Positions 7,509 to 14,995 of a DNA stretch of 46,740 nucleotides are shown here, piece after piece. The DNA comes from Oscillospiraceae bacterium (GTDB lineage Bacteria > Bacillota > Clostridia > Oscillospirales > Oscillospiraceae). The notes under the pieces were generated by a model. That model searched no databases. It saw only the letters and a list, made by a program, of their open reading frames with translations, and was not told where the DNA came from. The position numbers were made by a program, and so were the translations under genes. Positions within the stretch are counted from its first letter, which is position 1; each line of letters opens with the position of its first letter. The stretch lies in contig JAFTXW010000009.1 in NCBI GenBank assembly GCA_017461445.1, positions 1 through 46,740 on the forward strand, read 5' to 3'.

Positions 7509-7640
7509 GATAATAAATAAGAGATAACAGAGAATAACGAATAGTACACCAGAAACGCCCACGCACCGTGAAGCGAATCTATTCCCTATTCTCTGTTCTC
7601 CATTATCTCTTATCTGAGCCCCGGCAGGGGCGTTTCTGGT
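7509..7640. repeat. Interleaved palindromes between tRNA-Lys and the four-helix-bundle gene
   Basis: Two inverted repeats cross each other. Arm A (7509-7544, GAGATAAC.AGAGAATA core) pairs with A' (7579-7614). Arm B (7548-7560, ACCAGAAACGCCC) pairs exactly with B' (7628-7640), which overlaps the tRNA-Lys CCA end. The order A-B-A'-B' is a pseudoknot topology. Confidence 0.7.
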
Positions 7641-7712
7641 GGCTCGCCAGGGACTCGAACCCTGGACCCACGCCTTAAAAGGGCGTTGCTCTACCAACTG
7701 AGCTAGCGAACC
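7637..7712 (-). tRNA. tRNA-Lys (TTT)
   Basis: 76 bases with encoded CCA. The acceptor is GGTTCGC/GCGAGCC with a wobble, D arm GCTCAGTTGGTAGAGC, anticodon loop CTTTTAA (anticodon TTT), T arm CCAGGGTTCGAGTCCCTGG. It lies 15 bases after tRNA-Gln in one transcript. Confidence 0.95.
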
Positions 7713-7727
7713 ATATACAATTAAAAT

Positions 7728-7802
7728 TGGCTGGGATGGCAGGATTCGAACCTACGAATGCCAGAGTCAAAGTCTGGTGCCTTACCGCTTGGCGACATCC
7801 CA
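7728..7802 (-). tRNA. tRNA-Gln (TTG)
   Basis: 75 bases with encoded CCA. The acceptor is TGGGATG/CATCCCA, anticodon loop CTTTGAC (anticodon TTG), T arm CGTAGGTTCGAATCCTGC. It leads a two-tRNA transcript. Confidence 0.95.
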
Positions 7803-7840
7803 ATGTTTGGAGCGGCGCCCTGTGGCCGGACACACTGGGT

Positions 7841-7869
7841 ATTATAGCACAGCCTTTTCCGTTTTGCAA
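7841..7869 (-). promoter_or_regulatory. Promoter of tRNA-Gln/tRNA-Lys
   Basis: Minus strand TTGCAA (7869-7864), 17-base spacer, TATAAT (7846-7841), about 40 bases before tRNA-Gln. Confidence 0.8.
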
Positions 7870-7885
7870 TCCCTTTTTTTGATTT

Positions 7886-8050
7886 TCTCGCATTTCGGGA
7901 GGGATTCCCGGTGCATGGGTGGATTTCTGGCTATAGCCACATCTGGGAGGAACAGCAATAGGTTCCCCGTGAAGACATACCGGGAAATTGGGGTACATAT
8001 ACGAAGAAGCGTCGGTATGCGTGGGCCGCAGTACCGACGCTTCCCTTTTT
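7886..8050 (+). ncRNA. Candidate structured RNA ending in a terminator
   Basis: No gene fits this stretch, but it folds well on the plus strand. CCCGGTGCATG (about 7907-7917) can pair with CATACCGGG (about 7976-7984), enclosing GGCTATAGCC and a GGGAGGAAC/GTTCCCC hairpin. The segment ends in a 12-bp terminator stem with a T run. It does not match SRP RNA, tmRNA, RNase P or a riboswitch I know. No clear promoter was found, so this is a proposal from structure only. Confidence 0.4.
8006..8050 (+). terminator. Strong plus-strand terminator
   Basis: GAAGCGTCGGTA (8006-8017) pairs with TACCGACGCTTC (8032-8043), followed by CCTTTTT. No plus-strand protein gene precedes it, which supports a short RNA gene just upstream. 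Confidence 0.8.
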
Positions 8051-8060
8051 CAGAAACCAA

Positions 8061-8204
8061 TGATTAAATCGGCAAAAGTGAATGGCGAGAGATTTTGGCT
8101 CAAATCAAAGTTTGAAAAACGCAGGAATACTGGATGTATTTCAAGTTTTTCAAGCTGAAGAGTTGGGGAAAAGGATCCGCCAGCCACCGCAGACGATTTA
8201 ATCA
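8061..8204. repeat. Structured intergenic element, copy 1, with terminal inverted repeats
   Basis: Perfect 11-base terminal repeats TGATTAAATCG (8061-8071) and CGATTTAATCA (8194-8204) bound a 144-bp element. Inside, AGTTTGAAAAAC (8109-8120) pairs with GTTTTTCAAGCT (8145-8156) around an AATAC/GTATT hairpin, with a longer outer stem (TTTTGGCTC with GAG...GGGAAAA). Its central 90 bases match the element at 45689-45791 with changes on both sides of the stems. Confidence 0.7.
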
Positions 8205-8251
8205 GCGGTTACGTAAGGAACGGTCATAATTATGGGGCGACTTTGCCGCTG

Positions 8252-10378
8252 TTACTGAACCCGCAGCAGATCGGCACCGTTCTTCACAGAACCGGCAGCC
8301 AGGGTCTCGACAGCAGCGTAATCATCGGTGTTGCAGACGATCAGAGGGGTGGTCAGGGGGTAGCCCTCGGCCTTGATGGCTTCCTTGTCGAAGGAAACCA
8401 GCAGATCGCCCTTCTTGACCTTCTGCTCGGGAGCAACGTGGGTCGCAAAGTACATGCCGCCCAGCTTGACGGTGTCGATGCCAATGTGCATCAGCAGCTC
8501 CACGCCGTCATCGGTGGTCATGCCCACAGCGTGCTTGGTCTCGAAAACCGTCTCGATAACGCCATCAGCAGGGGCATACAGTTTGCCCTCGGAAGGCTCG
8601 ATAGCAACGCCGCCGCCCATGGCACCGGAGGCGAAGGCCTCATCAGCCACGTCGGCCAGAGCCACTACGGTGCCGTTCATATGTGCGCCCAGAACCGCGC
8701 TCTTGGCTTCCTTGGCAGGTGCGGCGGGAGCTGCGGCAGCGGGGGCAGGAGCGGCAACCGCGCCCAGGTTGTCGGACTCGGGAGAATCCATGAAGTCAAC
8801 CAGATTGGACTTGATAACAGCAACCTGGGGGCCATAGATGACCTGGATGCCGTTGCCCTTGTGGACAACGCCGGAGGCACCGGAGGCCTTCAGCATCTTG
8901 TCATCCACCTTGCCCTCGTCCACAACGGTGATACGCAGGCGGGTAGCGCAGCAATCCACATCGGAGATGTTCTTCTTGCCGCCCAGACCCTGCAGGATCA
9001 TGGCAGAGACGGGATCGGATACACCGGAATTCGCGCCGTCGGGGCCGACACCGGTCTTTGCCTTAAAATCGGAGCGGGTGAACAGCTTGGGCTCCATGTC
9101 ATCGGATTCCCGGCCGGGGGTAGCCAGATCCATCTTGGTGATCATGATGCGGAAGGTGAAATAATACAGGAAGAAGTAGACAACACCAACAATGACGACC
9201 CAGATCCAGTTGGTTCTGGCGTTGCCCTGCAGGATGCCGAACAGAGTCAGGTCGATCAGACCGCCGGAGAAGGTCATGCCAACGCCCACGTTGAAGATGT
9301 GCATCAGCATGTAGCTGAGGCCAGCGTAAACGCAGTGGACAACATACATCAGAGGGGCAACAAACAGGAAGGTAAACTCCAGAGGCTCGGTGATACCGGT
9401 GAGCATGGAGGTCAGGGCAGCGGACAGCAGCAGGCCGCCGACGACCTTCTTCTTTTCGGGACGTGCAGTGTGATACATAGCCAGTGCGGCACCCACCAGA
9501 CCGAAGATCATGAAGGGGAACTTACCGGACATGAAGCGGGTAGCGGAAACGGAGAATACTTCGGTAGCCTTAGAGGCCAGCTCGGCAAAGAAAATGTTCT
9601 GTGCGCCCTGAACCACCACCTCGTCGATGATAGCAGTGCCGCCCATAGCAGTCTGCCAGAAGGGCATGTAGAACACATGGTGCAGGCCGAAGGGGATCAG
9701 CGCGCGCTCGGTGATGCCGTAGATCCAGGTGCCGATGTAACCGGAGTTGACCACCAGATTGCCCAGCAGTGCGATGCCCTGCTGCACGATGGGCCAGACA
9801 TAGAACATGGCGATGCCAACCACCAGATAAACTGCGGTACAGACAATGGGAACGAACCGGGTGCCGCCGAAGAAGCTCAGAACGGTGGGCAGCTCGATCT
9901 TATAGAACTTGTTGTGCAGAGCGGCAACGCCCAGACCAACGATGATGCCGCCGAACACACCCATCTGCAGAGTGGTGATGCCCAGCATGGAGGTGGTGGA
10001 GTTGGCGGCCATAGCCTCCACGCCGCCGTTGGCGTTGATCATGGCACTGATGGCAGTGTTCATGACCAGATAAGCGATGGCACCGGACAGGGCGGCAACT
10101 TCCTTTTCCTTCTTTGCCATGCCGATGGCAACACCCATGGCGAACAGCAGAGCCAGGTTGTTAAAAACGGCATTGCCGCACTGGTTCATGATGTCCAGGA
10201 TGGTGTACAGAATGCTGCCGGGGTAAATGACGGTGGTCAGGCCATAGGCCTCCAGCATGGTGGCGTTGGTGAAGGAGCTGCCGATACCCAGCAGCAGGCC
10301 AGCCACGGGCAGCAGTGCGATAGGCAGCATAAAGGAGCGGCCGACACGCTGCAGAACGCCAAAAATCTTGTCTTTCAT
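8252..10378 (-). CDS. ptsG: PTS glucose-type permease EIICBA
   Basis: A 708-residue three-domain phosphotransferase permease. EIIC is at about residues 1-385 (start MKDKIFGVLQRVGRSFMLPI, GITEPLEF sugar-site motif, about ten membrane helices). EIIB is at about 440-520 with phospho-Cys in DVDCCATRLRI. An Ala/Pro linker (AAPAPAAAAPAAPAKEA) precedes EIIA at about 560-708, with LLMHIGIDTVKLGG as its phospho-His motif. It imports and phosphorylates a hexose, glucose or N-acetylglucosamine; the glucose assignment follows the adjoining GlcT-type antiterminator. The ATG follows AGGAGGATCAC. Expression should depend on antitermination at 10424-10501. Confidence 0.93.
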   Translation of the reverse strand: MKDKIFGVLQRVGRSFMLPIALLPVAGLLLGIGSSFTNATMLEAYGLTTVIYPGSILYTILDIMNQCGNAVFNNLALLFAMGVAIGMAKKEKEVAALSGAIAYLVMNTAISAMINANGGVEAMAANSTTSMLGITTLQMGVFGGIIVGLGVAALHNKFYKIELPTVLSFFGGTRFVPIVCTAVYLVVGIAMFYVWPIVQQGIALLGNLVVNSGYIGTWIYGITERALIPFGLHHVFYMPFWQTAMGGTAIIDEVVVQGAQNIFFAELASKATEVFSVSATRFMSGKFPFMIFGLVGAALAMYHTARPEKKKVVGGLLLSAALTSMLTGITEPLEFTFLFVAPLMYVVHCVYAGLSYMLMHIFNVGVGMTFSGGLIDLTLFGILQGNARTNWIWVVIVGVVYFFLYYFTFRIMITKMDLATPGRESDDMEPKLFTRSDFKAKTGVGPDGANSGVSDPVSAMILQGLGGKKNISDVDCCATRLRITVVDEGKVDDKMLKASGASGVVHKGNGIQVIYGPQVAVIKSNLVDFMDSPESDNLGAVAAPAPAAAAPAAPAKEAKSAVLGAHMNGTVVALADVADEAFASGAMGGGVAIEPSEGKLYAPADGVIETVFETKHAVGMTTDDGVELLMHIGIDTVKLGGMYFATHVAPEQKVKKGDLLVSFDKEAIKAEGYPLTTPLIVCNTDDYAAVETLAAGSVKNGADLLRVQ

Positions 10379-10423
10379 TGTGATCCTCCTGAATTAAAAA
10401 TTTTTGAGCAAAAATAAATAAAA

Positions 10424-10470
10424 ACCCATATCCGGCGTGCAATATATAGCTTGCGCGTCGGATATGGGTT
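10424..10470 (-). terminator. Conditional terminator in the ptsG leader
   Basis: On the minus strand AACCCATATCCG pairs with CGGATATGGGTT, followed by TTTTATTT. It sits between glcT and ptsG, and its 5' arm touches the RAT element. This is the usual target of GlcT/LicT-type antitermination. Confidence 0.85.
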
Positions 10471-10501
10471 TAGCTCACAAAGCAAGGTGTGATAACTATC
10501 C
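10469..10501 (-). promoter_or_regulatory. RAT-like antiterminator target
   Basis: Minus strand GGATAGTTATCACA...TGTGAGCTAAACC forms a TCACA/TGTGA stem with flanking GGATxGTTA and AAACC bases like ribonucleic antiterminator sites. It is mutually exclusive with the terminator beside it. Confidence 0.65.
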
Positions 10502-10532
10502 CATCGCCCCATATTCCCGGGGGAGGATGTTT

Positions 10533-11384
10533 TTATTGTTCGGAACCCAGATTGATCCGCTTTAAGTGGATCGTCAGGTAGGTCAATTCCTCTTCGGAGA
10601 GTGTTTTTTGATAAGTATTCTTAACGTACTCTCCGATGCACTGGGCACATTTGTAGTGCTCTTTGCAGTTTTTCATGATCAGCTGCCGGAACATCACATC
10701 ATGCGCCCCTTCGTCATCCTCCATCATCTTGCCCTGGAACAGCCGCTGGGCAAAGTAACGCAGATGCACCACAAAGCGGTTGAAATCCAGAGATTCCCGG
10801 TCGAACTGCCGCTGGTAGAAATACTCAACCACAGAGAGCGCGCCTTCAATAAGGTTCGTGATGTCGTACATCTCGCTCATGTTGGTGTTCAGCTCCGCGT
10901 TCACAATGTGCAGGGCAATGAACGCCGCTTCATCTTCCCGGAGGGCAACTCCCAGCTGTTCGCGGATCGTTCTCAGGCAATACTGTCCCAGATGATACTC
11001 CGTGGGATAGTAGCACATAATGGAGCCCTTCAGCGGATTGTTGAACTCAATTCCCTGCTCCTTGCGCTGGATGGCGAAGCTGATATGATCCGCCAGAGTG
11101 ATCAGCAGGGATTCGTTCAGCTTCTGGGGGATCTGAGACTTGATATACCCGATCAGCTGCTCCGTCAGGGTGAGGTGCTCCATTGGGAGCTTCTCCACCA
11201 GCTCCCGGAGTTTTTTCTGTTCCGCCTTTTCTTCCATACGGTAGGTGCGCTCTACCGCAGAGGGATCAATGAGCTCACCCCGGTGGCGTTGAAAACCGAT
11301 GCCCCGTCCGGTGACGATCAGCTCATTGCCCTTCTCGTCCACGACACAGAGGATATTATTATTGATAAGCTTCTTGATCCGCAT
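10533..11384 (-). CDS. glcT: BglG/GlcT-family transcription antiterminator
   Basis: A 283-residue antiterminator. The RNA-binding CAT domain is at residues 1-55 (MRIKKLINNNILCVVDEKG, then TGRGIGFQ), followed by two PRD domains. PRD1 His are in TLADHISFAIQR and FIALHIVNAEL; PRD2 His are in FVVHLRYFAQRL and LTIHLKRINL. The PRDs are phosphorylated by the PTS to switch activity. The ATG at 11384 is chosen because it matches the family N-terminus; the frame stays open upstream. It lies immediately before the RAT/terminator and ptsG, so it likely controls that permease. The glc name rests on context; a LicT-like role for another sugar is possible. Confidence 0.88.
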   Translation of the reverse strand: MRIKKLINNNILCVVDEKGNELIVTGRGIGFQRHRGELIDPSAVERTYRMEEKAEQKKLRELVEKLPMEHLTLTEQLIGYIKSQIPQKLNESLLITLADHISFAIQRKEQGIEFNNPLKGSIMCYYPTEYHLGQYCLRTIREQLGVALREDEAAFIALHIVNAELNTNMSEMYDITNLIEGALSVVEYFYQRQFDRESLDFNRFVVHLRYFAQRLFQGKMMEDDEGAHDVMFRQLIMKNCKEHYKCAQCIGEYVKNTYQKTLSEEELTYLTIHLKRINLGSEQ

Positions 11385-11508
11385 TTTCACGCTCACCCCA
11401 ATTTTGCGTAAAAAAATAACCAGCTCCATCCAATACCCCAACCCTGAGATACGAAATAGAGTCGGTTAAGCCCGCACTACCGGTAACATTCCAACATTTT
11501 CTGCAAAA

Positions 11509-11537
11509 ATTATAACACGGAACACCGTAGGTGTCAA
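11509..11537 (-). promoter_or_regulatory. Consensus sigma-A promoter of glcT-ptsG
   Basis: Minus strand TTGACA (11537-11532), 17-base spacer, TATAAT (11514-11509). The leader to glcT is about 120 bases. The rest of the gap, 11540-11728, shows nothing I can name. Confidence 0.85.
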
Positions 11538-11728
11538 CCGGAGAAATTACGAGTATGAACATTTTGTGACTTTGCATAATTGCGCGCACAGGTTTTTAGT
11601 CATTTGTTGCATTTCCAGGACATTCTCATTGGGATATCCGTTTCCTGCCCTGATACCGCTTGCAAAGGCACATCCTTCCCCAGTCACTGCATTCCCAAAT
11701 CCTGATGGGCTGTTCCGAACCATAACGC

Positions 11729-11762
11729 AAAAATCCCCGCTTACCGTCCGGTAAGCGGGGAT
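11729..11762 (-). terminator. Terminator of ppdK
   Basis: ATCCCCGCTTACCG pairs with CGGTAAGCGGGGAT; on the minus strand TTTTTGCG follows. Confidence 0.85.
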
Positions 11763-11799
11763 GATGCTCAGATTACAGGTTTCCCGTAACTGTTACCAA

Positions 11800-14424
11800 T
11801 CAGCCCTTGATAGCAGCCTGAGCGGCGGCCAGTCTGGCGATGGGGACACGGAAGGGGGAGCAGGAGACGTAGTCCAGGCCGATCTTGTGGCAGAATTCCA
11901 CGGACATAGGATCGCCGCCGTGCTCGCCGCAGATGCCGTAGTGCAGCTGCTTGCCGGTGGCCTTGGCCTTGGAAACGGCCATCTCCATCAGCATGCCGAC
12001 ACCGGTCTGATCCAGCTTAGCGAAGGGATCGTTCTCGTAAATCTTGGTGTCGTAGTAGGCGTTCAGGAACTTACCTGCGTCGTCACGGGAGAAGCCGAAG
12101 GTCATCTGGGTCAGGTCGTTGGTGCCGAAGCAGAAGAACTCAGCCTCCTTGGCGATGGCATCAGCGGTCAGGCAGGCGCGGGGGATCTCGATCATGGTAC
12201 CAACCTCGTACTTCAGGTCGATACCGGCAGCGGCGATCTCAGCGTCAGCGGTCTTGACGACCACGTCCTTGACGTACTTCAGCTCCTTGACATCGCCAAC
12301 CAGGGGGATCATGATCTCGGGAACATTGTTCCAGTCGGGATGACGCTTGGCAACGGCGATGGCGGCGCGGATGACGGCCTTGGTCTGCATAGCGGCGATC
12401 TCGGGGTAGGTGACGCTCAGACGGCAGCCGCGGTGGCCCATCATGGGGTTGAACTCATGCAGGGAAGCGATGATGTCCTTGATCTGCTGAACGGTCTTGC
12501 CCTGAGTGGCAGCCAGAGCGGCGATGTCTTCCTCAGTGGTGGGCACGAACTCGTGCAGGGGGGGATCCAGGAAGCGGATGCAGACGGGGTTGCCTTCCAT
12601 GACCTCGTACAGGCCCTCGAAGTCAGCCTGCTGCATGGGCATGATCTTAGCCAGAGCAGCCTCGCGCTCCTCAACGGTGTCGGAGCAGATCATCTCGCGG
12701 AACGCGCCGATACGGCCTTCCTCGAAGAACATGTGCTCGGTACGGCACAGGCCGATGCCTTCGGCACCCAGCTCCCGGGCCTTCTTGGCATCCCGGGGGG
12801 AGTCGGCATTGGTGCGGACCTTCAGGGTACGGTACTGGTCAGCCCAGCCCATGATGCGGCCGAACTCACCGGCAATCTCAGCGTCACGGGTCTCGATGAT
12901 ACCGGCATAGATGTTACCGGTGGAGCCGTCCAGAGACAGGTAGTCGCCCTCGACATAGGTCTTACCGGCCAGGGTGAATTGCTTGTTCTCCTCGTCCATG
13001 TTGATCTCGGTACAGCCGGAGACACAGCAGGTGCCCATACCACGGGCAACAACGGCTGCGTGGGAGGTCATGCCGCCGCGGACGGTCAGGATGCCCTGTG
13101 CGGCCATCATGCCCTCGATGTCCTCGGGAGAGGTCTCCAGACGAACCAGAACCACCTTCTCGCCGCGCTCAGCCCAGGCCTTAGCGTCCTCAGCGGTGAA
13201 GACGATCTTGCCGCAGGCAGCACCGGGAGAAGCAGGCAGAGCCTTGCCGATGGGGGTAGCGGCCTTCAGAGCCTTGGGATCAAACTGGGGATGCAGCAGG
13301 GTGTCCAGGTTACGGGGATCGATCATGGAAACGGCCTTCTTCTCGTCGATCATGCCCTCGTCCACCAGGTCGCAGGCGATCTTCAGAGCAGCGGGAGCGG
13401 TACGCTTGCCGTTACGGGTCTGCAGCATGTAGAGCTTGCCGTTCTCAACGGTGAACTCCATATCCTGCATGTCGCGGTAGTGGTTCTCCAGGATGGAGCA
13501 GACATTCTGGAACTGGGCAAATGCCTCGGGGAACTTCTCAGCCATCTCGGAGATGGGCATGGGAGTACGGACGCCGGCAACGACATCCTCGCCCTGAGCG
13601 TTGGTCAGGAACTCGCCCATCAGGCCGCGCTTACCGGTAGCGGGGTCACGGGTGAAGGCAACGCCGGTACCGCAGTCATCGCCCATGTTGCCGAAGGCCA
13701 TGGACTGGACATTGACGGCAGTGCCCCAGGAATAGGGAATGTCGTTTTCACGACGGTAGATGTTTGCACGGGGGTTGTCCCAGGAGCGGAAAACAGCCTG
13801 GACAGCACCCATCAGCTGCTCCTTGGGATCGGTGGGGAAGTCGGTGCCGATCTTGGACTTATACTCGGCCTTGAACTGGTTTGCCAGCTCCTTCAGATCC
13901 TCAGCGGTCAGGTCAACGTCCTGAGTCACGCCCTTCTTCTCCTTCATCTCGTCGATGAGGACCTCGAAGTACTTCTTGCCCACTTCCATAACGACGTCGG
14001 AGTACATCTGGATAAAGCGGCGGTAGCAGTCATATGCCCAGCGGGGATTGCCGGACTTGGTGGCCATAACTTCCACAACGTCCTCGTTCAGGCCCAGGTT
14101 CAGAATGGTGTCCATCATGCCGGGCATGGAGGCGCGGGCGCCGGAACGGACGGAGACCAGCAGGGGATTCTCCTTGTCGCCAAACTTCTTGCCGGTGATG
14201 GCCTCCAGCTTGTCGACATACTCCATGATTTCAGCCTGGATGTCAGCATTGATCTGACGGCCGTCCTCATAGTATTGGGTACAGGCTTCGGTGGAAATAG
14301 TAAAGCCCTGGGGAACAGGCAGACCGATGTTGGTCATTTCAGCCAGATTGGCACCCTTGCCGCCCAGAAGCTCACGCATGGAACCGTTGCCTTCGGTAAA
14401 CAGGTAAACGTACTTGTGAGACAT
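11800..14424 (-). CDS. ppdK: Pyruvate, phosphate dikinase
   Basis: An 874-residue enzyme, the same length as the classic Clostridium symbiosum protein. The N-terminal nucleotide-binding part has EGNGSMRELLGGKGANLAEM and LVSVRSGARASMPGMMDT. The phosphohistidine domain has GGMTSHAAVVARGMG (His near residue 455), and the C-terminal barrel has FCFGTNDLTQMTFGFSRDD and ICGEHGGDP (catalytic Cys). It interconverts pyruvate, ATP and phosphate with PEP, AMP and pyrophosphate in the cytosol. Start: of two ATGs six bases apart, the second (14424) has the AAAGGGG site at proper distance. It is a single-gene transcript with its own promoter and terminator. Confidence 0.96.
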   Translation of the reverse strand: MSHKYVYLFTEGNGSMRELLGGKGANLAEMTNIGLPVPQGFTISTEACTQYYEDGRQINADIQAEIMEYVDKLEAITGKKFGDKENPLLVSVRSGARASMPGMMDTILNLGLNEDVVEVMATKSGNPRWAYDCYRRFIQMYSDVVMEVGKKYFEVLIDEMKEKKGVTQDVDLTAEDLKELANQFKAEYKSKIGTDFPTDPKEQLMGAVQAVFRSWDNPRANIYRRENDIPYSWGTAVNVQSMAFGNMGDDCGTGVAFTRDPATGKRGLMGEFLTNAQGEDVVAGVRTPMPISEMAEKFPEAFAQFQNVCSILENHYRDMQDMEFTVENGKLYMLQTRNGKRTAPAALKIACDLVDEGMIDEKKAVSMIDPRNLDTLLHPQFDPKALKAATPIGKALPASPGAACGKIVFTAEDAKAWAERGEKVVLVRLETSPEDIEGMMAAQGILTVRGGMTSHAAVVARGMGTCCVSGCTEINMDEENKQFTLAGKTYVEGDYLSLDGSTGNIYAGIIETRDAEIAGEFGRIMGWADQYRTLKVRTNADSPRDAKKARELGAEGIGLCRTEHMFFEEGRIGAFREMICSDTVEEREAALAKIMPMQQADFEGLYEVMEGNPVCIRFLDPPLHEFVPTTEEDIAALAATQGKTVQQIKDIIASLHEFNPMMGHRGCRLSVTYPEIAAMQTKAVIRAAIAVAKRHPDWNNVPEIMIPLVGDVKELKYVKDVVVKTADAEIAAAGIDLKYEVGTMIEIPRACLTADAIAKEAEFFCFGTNDLTQMTFGFSRDDAGKFLNAYYDTKIYENDPFAKLDQTGVGMLMEMAVSKAKATGKQLHYGICGEHGGDPMSVEFCHKIGLDYVSCSPFRVPIARLAAAQAAIKG

Positions 14425-14508
14425 TTGCATACCCCTTTCAATTGTTTCAGGCGCATCATTTTCGCCTGTTTTGTTATATTTTTCGATTATTTATCATAAT
14501 GCGCAAAT

Positions 14509-14537
14509 AGTATACCATGTACTTCCAAAAAAAGCAA
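14509..14537 (-). promoter_or_regulatory. Promoter of ppdK
   Basis: Minus strand TTGCTT (14537-14532), 17-base spacer, TATACT (14514-14509). Confidence 0.65.
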
Positions 14538-14575
14538 ACAATTTTACAAAAATTCTTACCTTTTTTCGCGGGAAA

Positions 14576-14620
14576 TAAAAACTGTCATCCGGCGGCGCAC
14601 AGTGGTCCGCCGGATGACAG
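14576..14620 (-). terminator. Minus-strand terminator-like hairpin upstream of ppdK
   Basis: CTGTCATCCGGCGG (14582-14595) pairs with CCGCCGGATGACAG (14607-14620); on the minus strand TTTTTATTT follows. No minus-strand gene lies upstream to be terminated, so it may shield ppdK from antisense reading out of the yab region or mark an unseen short RNA. Confidence 0.6.
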
Positions 14621-14728
14621 GTTGGAGAAAGCGCAGTGCCAAATTATCCGTCATCCCCGCCCTACGGGTAAAATGGGTATACTCCGTCCTCCTGCCGCAT
14701 AGTCTTTTTCAGGCAAGGAGGGATGGAC

Positions 14729-14995
14729 ATGGCGGAGGAGCATTTTCCCCACAGGCTGACGCTGGACGAGCGGAACCGGCTGACCATGACCGGGGTGACG
14801 GAGGTGGTCAGCTTTGAGGATACGGCGGTGGTGCTGCGGACCAGCCTGGGTACCCTGACGGTGCAGGGCCGGGACCTGCAATTAAAAACACTCTCCCTGG
14901 ACGGGGGGCAGGTGGCCGTGGACGGCACCGTGTCCGCGCTGGTCTACGAGGAGCCCAGGCCTGCCGGCTCGTGGCTCAGCCGACTGCTGCGTTGA
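14729..14995 (+). CDS. yabP: Sporulation protein YabP
   Basis: An 88-residue YabP/YqfC-family protein: HRLTLDERNRLTMTGVTEVVSFEDTAVVLRTSLGTLTVQG is the family core, followed by LQLKTLSLDGGQVAVDGTVSALVYEE. The second of two close ATGs (14729) is taken because AAGGAGG sits at the right distance from it. YabP is a mother-cell protein needed for spore development; in Bacillus it is the partner of YabQ in the same order yabP-yabQ-divIC-yabR seen here. That synteny is the best support for the name. Confidence 0.88.
   Translation: MAEEHFPHRLTLDERNRLTMTGVTEVVSFEDTAVVLRTSLGTLTVQGRDLQLKTLSLDGGQVAVDGTVSALVYEEPRPAGSWLSRLLR

Noticed and set aside
7886-8050. SRP RNA, 6S RNA or tmRNA
   Set aside because: The SRP core GGAAGG.AGCAGC and tmRNA/6S hallmarks are absent; left as an unknown candidate RNA.
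8061-8204. A small protein gene within the structured element
   Set aside because: The two copies give unrelated peptides in the aligned register and the changes preserve base pairing instead.
11761-14499. A 912-codon plus-strand frame opposite ppdK
   Set aside because: Antisense shadow of ppdK with His/Gly/Gln-rich meaningless sequence and no ribosome site.
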